Shown here piece by piece: positions 8,762 to 17,753 of a stretch of 32,756 nt of DNA. Each line of letters begins with the position of its first letter. Positions within the stretch are counted from its first letter, which is position 1. The notes beneath the pieces were generated by a model. That model was not told the DNA's origin. It ran no database searches and was given only the letters and a program-made list of their open reading frames with translations. The stretch spans positions 1 through 32,756 of the forward strand of contig SHNJ01000016.1 of the NCBI GenBank assembly GCA_004295055.1. Reading direction: 5' to 3'. The DNA is from Alphaproteobacteria bacterium. Lineage in GTDB: Bacteria > Pseudomonadota > Alphaproteobacteria > SHNJ01. Position numbers and translations under genes: made by a program.

Positions 8762-10168
8762 ATGAGATTGTTAATTATCGGCAGCCTGAACGGGCACACA
8801 TCAACAGCGGGAAAGATCGCGATCGAACGCGGCGCCAAAGTGTCCCATGTTGAAGACATCGATGCTGGCCTAACCGCCTTGCGCAATGGCCAAGGCGCGG
8901 ATTTGATTATGATCGATGTCAAATTGAATGTTGGCCGCCTGATCAACGCGCTTAAAACCGAACGGATTCACCTGCCCGTGGTCGCCTGCGGCATTGGTAA
9001 CGACACCAATGGCGCGGTTCAGGCCATTAAAGCAGGCGCGAAAGAATACGTGCCGCTGCCCGCCGACCCGAAATTGATTGCCGCGGTGTTGGAAGCGGTT
9101 ACCGAAGAAACCACCAATATGATTTACCGCGATCCGGTTATGGTGCGCACCCTCGCCCTGGTCGATCAGATCGCAAGTTCCGATGCCAGCGTGCTGATAA
9201 CCGGCGAATCGGGTACCGGCAAAGAAGTCATGGCCCGTTATATCCATGGCAAAAGCAAACGCATCGGCCAAAAATTTGTTTCCATCAATTGCGCCGCGAT
9301 TCCGGAACATTTGCTGGAATCGGAATTGTTCGGCCATGAAAAAGGCGCCTTTACCGGCGCGGTGGCCCGGCGGATCGGCAAATTCGAAGAAGCTGACGGC
9401 GGCACCTTATTGCTGGATGAAATCAGCGAAATGCATCCAAATCTGCAAGCCAAGTTGCTGCGCGCGATCCAAGAACGCATGATCGACCGGGTTGGCGGCA
9501 CCACCCCGGTAAAGGTCAATATTCGCGTAATCGCGACATCCAACCGCAACATGGAACAAGAAGTGCGCGAAGGTAAATTCCGCGAGGATTTGTATTTCCG
9601 ATTAAACGTCGTCAATGTCCGTTTGCCATCGTTGCGCGAACGGCCAACCGATATTGAATTATTGGCCAATCATTTTATCAAAAAATATGCAGCGGCCAAC
9701 GAAATGCCGGTCAAACCCTTGTCCGACGATGCGCGGCAAAAATTGATTTCACATGTCTGGCGCGGCAATGTGCGCGAGCTGGAAAACACTATGCACCGCG
9801 CCGTATTGCTGGCCGGCGGCCCAACCATCAACTCGGAAGCGATCGTGTTGAATATGAGCGCGGCCATGGCTGGCGGCATGCCGGAAAACATGATCGGCGG
9901 CTCAATCCCGGCGAAATTGTCTCCCGCCTCGCCCACGTCGCACAATAGCGGCGGCGAAGCTCCTCCTATGGTGGGCCGCACCGTCGCGGATGTGGAACGG
10001 GATTTGATTATTCAAACCTTGAACCACTGCCTGGGCAATCGCACCCATGCCGCGAATATTTTGGGAATTTCGATCCGCACTTTGCGGAATAAACTAAAAC
10101 AATATAATGATGAAGGGATTGCCGTTCCGCCATCCGGCGAGAATGAGCGGGCCAGCGTTAACTCCTAA
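8762..10168 (+). CDS. flbD: Sigma-54-dependent flagellar transcription activator, FlbD type
   Basis: This enhancer-binding protein opens sigma-54 promoters of late flagellar genes. The 468 residues contain a degenerate receiver-like domain (1-110), a complete AAA+ core and a Fis-type helix-turn-helix (about 425-455, NRTHAANILGISIRTLRNKL). The AAA+ core has Walker A GESGTGKE (148-155), the sigma-54 contact loop GAFTGA (195-200) and Walker B GGTLLLDEI (213-221). The receiver keeps an Asp at 52 but lacks the paired acidic residues of the phosphorylation pocket at its start (MRLLIIGS). Control by ordinary phosphorylation is therefore doubtful, as is known for Caulobacter FlbD. The position after fliF-fliG-flbE-fliN matches that of Caulobacter flbD. 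Confidence 0.93.
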   Translation: MRLLIIGSLNGHTSTAGKIAIERGAKVSHVEDIDAGLTALRNGQGADLIMIDVKLNVGRLINALKTERIHLPVVACGIGNDTNGAVQAIKAGAKEYVPLPADPKLIAAVLEAVTEETTNMIYRDPVMVRTLALVDQIASSDASVLITGESGTGKEVMARYIHGKSKRIGQKFVSINCAAIPEHLLESELFGHEKGAFTGAVARRIGKFEEADGGTLLLDEISEMHPNLQAKLLRAIQERMIDRVGGTTPVKVNIRVIATSNRNMEQEVREGKFREDLYFRLNVVNVRLPSLRERPTDIELLANHFIKKYAAANEMPVKPLSDDARQKLISHVWRGNVRELENTMHRAVLLAGGPTINSEAIVLNMSAAMAGGMPENMIGGSIPAKLSPASPTSHNSGGEAPPMVGRTVADVERDLIIQTLNHCLGNRTHAANILGISIRTLRNKLKQYNDEGIAVPPSGENERASVNS

Positions 10169-10188
10169 TAGGTTAAGTCTATAGTCCT

Positions 10189-12288
10189 ATGGCGGATGCC
10201 ACCACTACGCAGAACCCAGCTTCTGCCGATTTTATGAATAATTTCTTCAAGCGCGGCGATATTGCGCTGGCGCTGGGCATTGTCTTTATTCTTAGCGTTT
10301 TAATTCTGCCGATGCCGACCTGGCTTTTGGACATCATGTTGGCTTTTTCCTTTAGCTTCTCGGTTTTGATTTTGATGACGGTTTTATTCATCAACCGTCC
10401 GCTGGACTTCAGCTCATTCCCTACCGTTATCTTGGTTTCCACGCTTTTACGCCTGTCGCTGAACCTGGCCTCGACCCGTTTGATTCTGGCGCATGGCCAT
10501 GAAAGCACATCCGCCGCCGGACACGTTATCGAAGCATTCGGCAATTTCATTATGAGCGGGAATTTTGTCATTGGATTGATCGTGTTCTCGATCCTGGTGC
10601 TTGTAAACTTTGTCGTTATTACCAAAGGTTCCGGGCGTATTGCCGAGGTTTCCGCGCGTTTTACCTTGGATGCGATGCCCGGCAAACAAATGGCGATCGA
10701 CGCGGATTTATCTTCCGGTTTGATCACCGAGGATGAAGCGCGGAAAAAACGCAAAGAAATCGAACAGGAAAGCGGATTTTACGGCGCCATGGACGGTGCG
10801 GCAAAATTCGTGCGTGGCGATGCGATTGCCGGCCTTATCATTACCGTCATTAATATTGTCGGTGGCATTATCATCGGCACCGCGCAAATGGGCCTGGATC
10901 TTAACCAAGCGACGCACAGTTACACTTTGCTGACGGTCGGCGATGGTCTGGTATCGCAAATTCCGGCGCTGATCGTTTCAACCGCATCCGGTTTGCTTGT
11001 CACCAAGGGCGGCGGCACCACCGGCTCTGCTGAAAAAGCCTTATTTTCGCAATTGGGCGGCTATCCCGCTGCGCTGGGATTGAGTTCGTTTTTAATGCTG
11101 ACCATGGCTGCCCTGCCCGGCGTACCGTTCCTGCCATTTCTAATCTTAGGCGGAGGAATGGGCGGCTTGGCCTATATAGTCAATGAGAAAATTACCGAAC
11201 AAAAAGTTACCGAAGAACGCAAGGCGGTAGAGGCTACAAAAACTCCTGTTTCCGAACAACCTATCGCTGCATCCTTGCAAATAGATTTAATCCGACTGGA
11301 ATTGGGTTATGGACTGCTTAGCTTGATCAACAAGGATCGCGGCGTGGTGTTGACCGATCAGATCAAGGCTTTGCGCCGCCAACTGGCCAGCGAAATGGGG
11401 TTTGTATTGCCGTCCGTGCGCATTCAGGACAATTTGCAATTGGCCGCCAACAATTATGTGATTCGCATCAAAGAAATTGAGGCCGGACGCGGTGAAGTTC
11501 GCCCCAACATGTTTATGGTTATGGACCCGCGCGGCGAACCGATCGGCATGCCGGGCGAGGCCACCACCGAACCAACGTTTGGTTTGCCAGCCATGTGGAT
11601 CAATGAAAATCTGAAAGAAGAAGCGCAATTCAAAAATTATACCGTGGTTGATCCCGCCACCGTCATCACCACGCATGTCACGGAACTGGTCAAAGATTAC
11701 ATGCCGGAATTGCTGTCCTTTACCGAAACCCAGAAATTACTGGACGAATTGGACAAAGATCAGCAAAAACTGGTTGCGGAAATCACCCCGGCGAAAATTT
11801 CCGTCGGCGGCATACAGCGCGTCTTACAAATATTGCTGGGCGAACGGATCAGCATCCGCGATCTGCCGACTATTTTGGAAGGCATTGCGGAGGCAACCGG
11901 CACATCGCGCAACGTGGCCACCATCGCCGAACATGTGCGCCATCGCCTTTCCCGTCAAATCAGCGAAGCCAACGTCAACATGGCCGGAATTATCCCGATC
12001 ATGGCCCTTTCGCCGGAGTGGGAACAAGCATTCAGCGAGTCTATTATCGGCCAGGGCGACGAACGCCAATTGGCAATGCCGCCAAGCAAGTTGCAACAAT
12101 TTATCGGCGATGTCCGGTCGAACTTTGACCGGATGGCGATGATGGGCGAAATGCCGGTATTGCTGACCAGCCCGGCGATCCGCCCATTCGTGCGTTCCAT
12201 CATTGAACGGTTCCGTCCGCAAACGGTAGTATTGTCACAATTGGAAATTCATCCGAAAGCGAAAATTAAAACCTTGGGTCAAATCTGA
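10189..12288 (+). CDS. flhA: Flagellar export gate protein FlhA
   Basis: FlhA is the large export-gate subunit; its cytosolic ring receives chaperone-substrate complexes. The 699-residue product has a hydrophobic N-terminal half (about 20-330). The FHIPEP-family core is GRIAEVSARFTLDAMPGKQM, then AIDADLSSGLI, followed by GAMDGAAKFVRGDAIAGLII. A soluble C-terminal domain (about 350-699) includes GMPGEATTEPTFGLPAMWI and RHRLSRQI. The start is not backed by a strong ribosome site (AGGTT is 15-20 bp upstream), so the exact N-terminus is less certain. The stop overlaps the flhF ATG by one base (TGATG). Confidence 0.96.
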   Translation: MADATTTQNPASADFMNNFFKRGDIALALGIVFILSVLILPMPTWLLDIMLAFSFSFSVLILMTVLFINRPLDFSSFPTVILVSTLLRLSLNLASTRLILAHGHESTSAAGHVIEAFGNFIMSGNFVIGLIVFSILVLVNFVVITKGSGRIAEVSARFTLDAMPGKQMAIDADLSSGLITEDEARKKRKEIEQESGFYGAMDGAAKFVRGDAIAGLIITVINIVGGIIIGTAQMGLDLNQATHSYTLLTVGDGLVSQIPALIVSTASGLLVTKGGGTTGSAEKALFSQLGGYPAALGLSSFLMLTMAALPGVPFLPFLILGGGMGGLAYIVNEKITEQKVTEERKAVEATKTPVSEQPIAASLQIDLIRLELGYGLLSLINKDRGVVLTDQIKALRRQLASEMGFVLPSVRIQDNLQLAANNYVIRIKEIEAGRGEVRPNMFMVMDPRGEPIGMPGEATTEPTFGLPAMWINENLKEEAQFKNYTVVDPATVITTHVTELVKDYMPELLSFTETQKLLDELDKDQQKLVAEITPAKISVGGIQRVLQILLGERISIRDLPTILEGIAEATGTSRNVATIAEHVRHRLSRQISEANVNMAGIIPIMALSPEWEQAFSESIIGQGDERQLAMPPSKLQQFIGDVRSNFDRMAMMGEMPVLLTSPAIRPFVRSIIERFRPQTVVLSQLEIHPKAKIKTLGQI

Positions 12289-13205
12289 TGCGTATGCGGT
12301 CTTTCATAGCAGCCTCTGTCCCCGAAGCGATGGATATCGTCCGCCGCGAAATGGGCGATGACGCAGTTATCATTTCGCAAGGCCCGTCGCCCAACGGCAA
12401 GGGCGTCCAAATCACCGCTGCATCCGATAATGCTCCGCAGAATGAGCCCGTTTATCAAAACCCCGTCGATGTCATTGGCGAGGCATTGGACAAACACAGC
12501 ACGCCGCGCAAATTGCAGGATAAAATTCTTACCCTTGTCGAGCGTTTGGAACTTGATGATCCGGTGATGGCGCTTGCCGGTGCATTCGACAGCCTATTCA
12601 AATTCAATCCGATTGCAAATAATCCCAAAGATAAGCCATTATTGCTGATGGGAGTGCCGGGCGTCGGCAAAACCGTTACTGTGGCAAAACTGGCTTCGCG
12701 TGCAGTTATGGAAGGCGCAAAGACAATTTGCATTACCACCGATGCGGAACGCGCTGGCGCGGTCGAGCAGCTCGAAGCATTCACGCGGATTTTGAAAATT
12801 GATTTGCTGCAGGTTAAAAAACCGGCCGAAATAAAAGATGCTTTGGCGGCCTGCCCCACAGATATTTCTATTTTTATCGACACCGCTGGCGTCAATGTTC
12901 TTCGCCCGGAAGATTTAGACAATATAAAACAAATTGTCAGCCTGTCCGGGGCCGAACCGGTATTTGTTTATGCCGCCGGCGGGGATGCCGCCGATGCAGC
13001 CGAAATAGGCACCATTTTCAAGGACATAGGAGCCAAACGGATTTTAATAACAAGAATGGATATGACTCGCCGTTATGGTAGCATTTTGGCCGCAGCCGAT
13101 GCCGGTCAATTCCAGTTTTGTAATGTTAGCATTACCCCCCATATTGCAAATGGTTTAAGCTCTATTAACCCTTTATCGCTGGCAAGGATTTTTTTACCAA
13201 TTTAG
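12288..13205 (+). CDS. flhF: Signal-recognition-type GTPase FlhF (short form)
   Basis: FlhF marks the site of flagellar assembly, usually a pole, and is countered by FlhG. The 305-residue product has the family start (MRMRSFIAASVPEAMDIVRR, then EMGDDAVII). The SRP-type GTPase motifs are G1 GVPGVGKT (122-129), TDAERAGAVEQL, DTAG (198-201) and a G4-like TRMD where TKxD is usual. It is clearly shorter than many FlhF proteins because the linker between the N-terminal basic part and the NG domain is brief. It overlaps flhA by one base and is followed by flhG. Confidence 0.92.
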   Translation: MRMRSFIAASVPEAMDIVRREMGDDAVIISQGPSPNGKGVQITAASDNAPQNEPVYQNPVDVIGEALDKHSTPRKLQDKILTLVERLELDDPVMALAGAFDSLFKFNPIANNPKDKPLLLMGVPGVGKTVTVAKLASRAVMEGAKTICITTDAERAGAVEQLEAFTRILKIDLLQVKKPAEIKDALAACPTDISIFIDTAGVNVLRPEDLDNIKQIVSLSGAEPVFVYAAGGDAADAAEIGTIFKDIGAKRILITRMDMTRRYGSILAAADAGQFQFCNVSITPHIANGLSSINPLSLARIFLPI

Positions 13206-13241
13206 CAGTATAATAGTTCATCCCCCTGTAAGGAATTATTA

Positions 13242-14051
13242 ATGAATACAACAACTTCAACCCCTACCCCGAATGCGGAAAATCAAGCGCAACCAGGGCT
13301 GAAAATACCAAAAATTATCGCCGTTGCATCTGGCAAGGGCGGGGTTGGTAAAACATGGTTTTCAATCACCCTTAGCCACGCGCTGTCGACCTTGCGCAAA
13401 AAAGTTTTGCTGTTCGATGCCGATTTAGGATTGGCAAACGCGGATATTCAATTGGGTTTAATGCCGGAAAAAGATATCAGCCACGTTATTTCGAATAATT
13501 TGGCTTTGGAAAAAGTGGTTACGCGCTATGAAATAGGAAAATTCGACGTGATTGCCGGCCGGTCCGGTTCCGGTCAACTGGCCGCCCTGCCCGCCAGCCG
13601 GTTAAGCCAGTTGCGCACGGAATTGACGGAACTTGCCAACAAAAATTATGATCATGTGATTATCGATCTGGGCGCCGGCATCGAACGCTCGGTTCGTGCC
13701 GTATCGATGGATTGCGATTGCTATTTGGTGGTTTGCACCGACGAACCAACATCGCTGACCGATGCTTATACATTCATCAAAGTGACATTGGCCGAAAAAC
13801 CGGATACCGATTTCCGCATTGTTTGCAACCAGGCGCAAACCAAACTGGACGGCGAGAAAACTTACAATACCCTGTTAAAAGCCAGCAAAGGTTTCTTGAA
13901 ATACGCGCCGCAGCTTGCCGGGATTGTCCGCCGCGACCGCCGTGTCAGCGAAAGCATCCGTCACCAGACGCCGATTCTGATCCGCTATCCGAACAGCGAA
14001 GCCGCGGTCGACGTTATGGCGATTGCCCGTCAACTGACCGGCGACAAATAA
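13242..14051 (+). CDS. flhG: MinD/ParA-type ATPase FlhG (FleN/YlxH)
   Basis: FlhG limits flagellar number and regulates FlhF GTPase activity in polar flagellates. The 269-residue product has a 20-residue Thr/Pro/Gln-rich start and the deviant Walker A GKGGVGKT (31-38). The MinD switch region DADLGLANADIQLGL follows. A third family motif is VIIDLGAGIERSVRA, where an Asp-Leu-Gly-Ala replaces the more common DTGAG. The ATG follows TAAGGAATTATTA, a good ribosome site, 36 bp after flhF. Confidence 0.92.
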   Translation: MNTTTSTPTPNAENQAQPGLKIPKIIAVASGKGGVGKTWFSITLSHALSTLRKKVLLFDADLGLANADIQLGLMPEKDISHVISNNLALEKVVTRYEIGKFDVIAGRSGSGQLAALPASRLSQLRTELTELANKNYDHVIIDLGAGIERSVRAVSMDCDCYLVVCTDEPTSLTDAYTFIKVTLAEKPDTDFRIVCNQAQTKLDGEKTYNTLLKASKGFLKYAPQLAGIVRRDRRVSESIRHQTPILIRYPNSEAAVDVMAIARQLTGDK

Positions 14052-14058
14052 GGGTGCG

Positions 14059-15717
14059 GTGGTGGCGGACATCCGCGTTCCCCCCGAAGTTCAACCAATA
14101 AGATCCGTTATCAATCCCATTGCCGCGCATATCGTCAATGCGACCGAGGCCGTGCAAAAAATGGCGATTGGTCAAATCATTTCCGGACAGGTGATTGGCA
14201 AAAACTCCGCCGGCCAGATCGAAGTTAAAACCGATTTAGGCGTTTTAAAAATTCAAACGACGCAAGCCCTGATTCCAGGCAAAGCGATTCAAATCGCCAT
14301 TCAGCAAAATGGGCCGCAACCGCAAGTCCAGATTCAAACGGTCGCGCAACAAACCGCCGTCCTGACAGAAGGCGCCAAGCACGCCGATGTGTCGGACCAA
14401 ATTCGCAGTTTGATTGCCCAATTGGCGCCGCCGGATATAGATGTGGCGGAACACCCGTCTATGATTATGCCTGGCCTGATTGCCAAGGCGATTTTCATGC
14501 GGCTTAAATCCGATTTCTGGACTCCGGGAAGCGATACATCGGACGGCATAGTGATTGGCGGCAAAGTCATCCAGGCCGCCAATGGAAAAATTCAGGTGCA
14601 AACCCAATTTGGCGCCTTGGAAGTAGAATCCCAGCAACCTTATAAACCGGGCGATTCCGTACAACTGCAATTGCCTCGCGAAGGCAATAAACAGCCGATT
14701 ATTGTACCGCAAGGTCAATCACCATCCCCGCCTGCGGCCACGACACGCGCTTATGCCACGCCCAGCAATCCAGCGATGGTCTATGCCCAAGCGGCGGATA
14801 AAATCCCGCGCCCGCAAAATGTAAGCATTACATTTGTCGGCCCCGAACACATGGAAGACGGCATCATCCCCATCCCCGCCAAAGTCATTCATGTCAGCAA
14901 TAATTACATCGCAACCTTACGCATTCCGACCGGCATCCTTACATTGCAATCGCCATTCCAATTGAATGTGAATGACGATGTTTTAATTTCCCTGAACTTA
15001 AACGACCCGTTGGTTGCCGCCGAGGCCGCAATTAAGGCGTCAACCACCCCATCCGCCTTGCCGTTAGGCGGCAAGACTTTACCCAATCTTGATGAATTGA
15101 TCGATTTATGGCGTACCCAGACCAACACCCCATTATCGCAATTCATAAAAACCGTACTGCCAAACACCGACGGGCGATTTGTCAATCAAGCGATCATGTA
15201 TTTTGTGGCCATGACCGCCGGCGATGCGAAATTCTGGCTGGGCCCAAAATTGCTGAAAGAATTGGAAAAAGATAAGGCCGATATCACATCGAAATTATCC
15301 GACGAATTCCGTTCCATTCAGAAATCGGCCGATGAGACCAGCGCCGCGCCATGGCGTCATTTGCCGTTGCCGGTGTTCGACGGACAGCAATTGCATTATG
15401 TACAATGTTATTTCCGCAACCACCATGACGAAGGCGAAGAAAGCCAAGGCCAGCGTTTTGTAATCGAAGCCAATTTGTCTCGCCTTGGCGCTTTGCAGTT
15501 GGACGGTTTTATCCGCGAACAAACTTTTAATTTAATGGTACGCACGGTGGACGCCTGGCCCAACAGCGTACAACAGAATGTGCGGCAGATTTTCCAAGAT
15601 TACATGGATATGTCCGGATGGAATGGGCAAATCAGCTTTCAAACCACGCCGGTTTTTCCAATGAAACCGGGCGCCGAAAACCTGGCAGCGACTGGGCATT
15701 TGGGGACAAAAATTTAA
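14059..15717 (+). CDS. Large flagellar-locus protein with three internal beta repeats; FliK-like C-terminus
   Basis: I cannot name this 552-residue protein with confidence. Three related segments of about 50 residues each follow the pattern V-I-x3-x-G-x-I-x-V-x-T-x-x-G-x-L, then a proline/glycine turn and a last strand. They lie at about 38-82 (GQVIGKNSAGQIEVKT), 160-212 (GKVIQAANGKIQVQTQFGAL) and 264-316 (AKVIHVSNNYIATLRIPTGI). The C-terminal part (about 430-530, RFVIEANLSRLGALQLDGFI) resembles the core of the FliK hook domain. A second hook-length-type protein is therefore likely. GTG at 14059 or 14062 may start it; AAGGG at 14050 slightly favours 14062. Its last four bases overlap the oppositely transcribed fliJ. 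Confidence 0.65.
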   Translation: MVADIRVPPEVQPIRSVINPIAAHIVNATEAVQKMAIGQIISGQVIGKNSAGQIEVKTDLGVLKIQTTQALIPGKAIQIAIQQNGPQPQVQIQTVAQQTAVLTEGAKHADVSDQIRSLIAQLAPPDIDVAEHPSMIMPGLIAKAIFMRLKSDFWTPGSDTSDGIVIGGKVIQAANGKIQVQTQFGALEVESQQPYKPGDSVQLQLPREGNKQPIIVPQGQSPSPPAATTRAYATPSNPAMVYAQAADKIPRPQNVSITFVGPEHMEDGIIPIPAKVIHVSNNYIATLRIPTGILTLQSPFQLNVNDDVLISLNLNDPLVAAEAAIKASTTPSALPLGGKTLPNLDELIDLWRTQTNTPLSQFIKTVLPNTDGRFVNQAIMYFVAMTAGDAKFWLGPKLLKELEKDKADITSKLSDEFRSIQKSADETSAAPWRHLPLPVFDGQQLHYVQCYFRNHHDEGEESQGQRFVIEANLSRLGALQLDGFIREQTFNLMVRTVDAWPNSVQQNVRQIFQDYMDMSGWNGQISFQTTPVFPMKPGAENLAATGHLGTKI

Positions 15718-16133
15718 CTTTTCTTCTTCCGCTCGAACGCGGCGATAGTGGTATCGTCGGTTTCCGCTTGTTCCTTGCGCGTGGCTTCCAGTTTTTCGCG
15801 CGCGGCCTGGCGTTCGGCCGTGACCTCGTATTTTTTCAATTCCTGATAGGCCATTTGCACGACCAGCTCGGCTTTTTCTACCTCGATCTTTAAATGTTCG
15901 AGTTCCTGTTCCAATTTCTGGCGCCGCGCAATGAATTTTTTGGAATAGCCGTGATAGGTCATGCCCAGTTCGATGGCTTGAGCGGCGGTTTTTTGTTCTT
16001 CCGCCAGCTCTTTATCTAAGTTCAGACGCGCATCCATGGTACGCTGCATCTGTTCTTCAATAGCCACCAGCGCGCGACGCTTCTCATCAAGCTCGAACTT
16101 ATACATTCGGATCAAGGTCGCGATTTTTTTCAT
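15714..16133 (-). CDS. fliJ: Flagellar export stalk protein FliJ
   Basis: FliJ is the coiled-coil central stalk of the FliI ATPase and couples it to FlhA. The 139-residue product is almost wholly charged heptad sequence. It begins MKKIATLIRMYKFELDEKRR, and its middle reads AIELGMTYHGYSKKFIARRQ, then KLEQELEHLKIEVEKAELVV. Size, composition and its place downstream of fliI support the assignment. It is separated from fliI by 171 bp that hold a structured repeat, unusual for this tight pair. It ends in a 4-bp convergent overlap with the preceding + strand gene. Confidence 0.86.
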   Translation of the reverse strand: MKKIATLIRMYKFELDEKRRALVAIEEQMQRTMDARLNLDKELAEEQKTAAQAIELGMTYHGYSKKFIARRQKLEQELEHLKIEVEKAELVVQMAYQELKKYEVTAERQAAREKLEATRKEQAETDDTTIAAFERKKKS

Positions 16134-16146
16134 TAATATTACTTAT

Positions 16147-16292
16147 ACCCTCCCCTTGAGGGAGGGTCAAAGCCGCGAAGCGGGTTTGGGGTGGGGATAT
16201 TATTGTATAAATGAAAAAAGGTGCAAATTTATAGACTAAATCCCCACCCCAAAATCACTATGTGATTTTGACCCTCTCTCAAGGGGAGGATA
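16147..16292. repeat. Long structured inverted repeat, copy 1 (inside the fliI-fliJ unit)
   Basis: Arms of 53 bp at 16147-16199 and 16240-16292 are inverted copies with about 43 matching positions. Each arm holds a hairpin of CCCTCCCCTTGAGGGAGGG type, then a second small hairpin, then TTGGGGTGGGGAT. The small hairpins differ in sequence (AAAGCCGC/GCGGGTTT on the left, AAAATCAC/GTGATTTT on the right) but both remain base-paired. The loop between arms is 40 bp and A/T-rich. The same outer design recurs at 19382-19519. No coding frame is seen. It looks like a dispersed palindromic element that inserted between fliI and fliJ. Confidence 0.8.
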
Positions 16293-16304
16293 GCATTATT
16301 AATT

Positions 16305-17624
16305 TTACTTCAAAATGTCCGCCAATTGCCGGTATCCGTCGGCAAACCGGCTGGATTCATGCTCGCTTTGTTTTAAAAAACTTTCCAGCGCCGGATAATA
16401 CCGGATCGCTTCGTCAATTTTTGGGTCGCTTCCGGCGCGGTAAGCTCCTAGACGAATCATTTCGCCCATATCTTCGTATGTGGCCAGCAATTCGCGCGCG
16501 CGATTAATCAGCGCATTTTCCTGATCCGTATTGCAATCCGGCAAGGTCCGCGACACGCTTTTTAAAACGTTGATTGCGGGATACCGGCCGCGATCGGCGA
16601 TGGCGCGGTCCATTACAATATGCCCATCGACAATGCCGCGCACCGCATCCGAGATAGGCTCGTTCGTGTCGTCGCCTTCGACCAGCACGGTAAATAATCC
16701 CGGAATCGATCCCTGCCCTTTGGCGCCTGGACCGGCGCGTTCCAACAATCTTGGCAATTCCGCAAACACGGTTGGCGTATATCCTTTGCTGGTTGGCGGT
16801 TCGCCAGCCGACAATCCGATTTCCCGCTGCGCCATCGCGAAACGAGTGATGGAGTCCATCAGACACAAAACATCTTTGCCCTGATCGCGGAAATATTCGG
16901 ATACGCTTAAGGTTAAATAGGCTGCCTGGCGGCGCATCAATGGCGATTCATCCGATGTAGCGACGATGACAACGCTGCGTTTCAAGCCTTCTTCGCCTAA
17001 ATCGTCTTGTAAAAATTCTTGCACTTCGCGGCCACGCTCGCCCACCAAACCAATCACCGATACTTGCGCCGATGTATATTTGGTCATCATCGAAATCACG
17101 GTCGATTTGCCGACGCCGGAACCCGAAAAAATTCCCATACGCTGTCCACGGCAACAGGTGAGAAACGTATTGATCGCACGAACACCCAGATCCATCTTCT
17201 CGCCGACACGCTGGCGCGAATGCGCGGGCGGCGGCGATGCGCGCAATGGGTAAGGCAACGGGCCTTGCGGCAACGGACCTTTATCGTCGATCGGCTGGCC
17301 AAAGGCATTGATTACGCGGCCAAGCCACGCTTCGGATGGGTGAACGACGGGATCGGCGGATTCAGCCATCGCCTTGGTGCCTAATCCAACGCCTTCTAAA
17401 TTATGGAACGCCATCGCCATTGCGCGGTCGTTTTTAAATCCGACTATTTCGCAAGCGATCATTTTGTTCTGGCGGTTTTGTAAATAGATCCGATCCCCGA
17501 CCGATAAATGGGTCTCAATGCCCCCTATTTCGACCAGCATGCCCAATATGCTCGTGACCTTGCCAAAGTACCTTGTGGGGCTTAAGCGGTTAATTTCATC
17601 GTTAATGGCGCCGATCAATTCCAA
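16305..17624 (-). CDS. fliI: Flagellum-specific ATPase FliI
   Basis: FliI is the hexameric ATPase that energises substrate unfolding and entry into the flagellar export gate. The 439-residue product has a beta-barrel N-terminus (about 15-95), Walker A GSGVGKST (168-175), GERGREVQEF (about 194-203) and the Walker B region VLCLMDSITRFAMAQREIGL. Next come GEPPTSKGYTPTVFAELPRL and DGHIVMDRAIADRGRYPAIN. Length and order match the FliI/YscN family. The first possible start is TTG at 17624, preceded by GGTGA four bases upstream; an in-frame stop lies 33 bp further upstream, so no ATG is available. It is divergent from ctrA across 213 bp. Confidence 0.95.
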   Translation of the reverse strand: MELIGAINDEINRLSPTRYFGKVTSILGMLVEIGGIETHLSVGDRIYLQNRQNKMIACEIVGFKNDRAMAMAFHNLEGVGLGTKAMAESADPVVHPSEAWLGRVINAFGQPIDDKGPLPQGPLPYPLRASPPPAHSRQRVGEKMDLGVRAINTFLTCCRGQRMGIFSGSGVGKSTVISMMTKYTSAQVSVIGLVGERGREVQEFLQDDLGEEGLKRSVVIVATSDESPLMRRQAAYLTLSVSEYFRDQGKDVLCLMDSITRFAMAQREIGLSAGEPPTSKGYTPTVFAELPRLLERAGPGAKGQGSIPGLFTVLVEGDDTNEPISDAVRGIVDGHIVMDRAIADRGRYPAINVLKSVSRTLPDCNTDQENALINRARELLATYEDMGEMIRLGAYRAGSDPKIDEAIRYYPALESFLKQSEHESSRFADGYRQLADILK

Positions 17625-17753
17625 GATTTCACCAAATATCTGAAAACAAAAGACAATTTAAGAATCGAGACATTTTTACCATGCCTATGTTGTGTCTCGG
17701 TGTCAACAAATAACAACCTTGTTGCGTAAAATTGTTAATCTTTATTAAAGTAG

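Noticed and set aside
17662-17666. GANTC site (CcrM methylation) before ctrA
   Set aside because: A single four-base-specified site in about 210 bp is expected by chance, so it is no evidence of methylation control.
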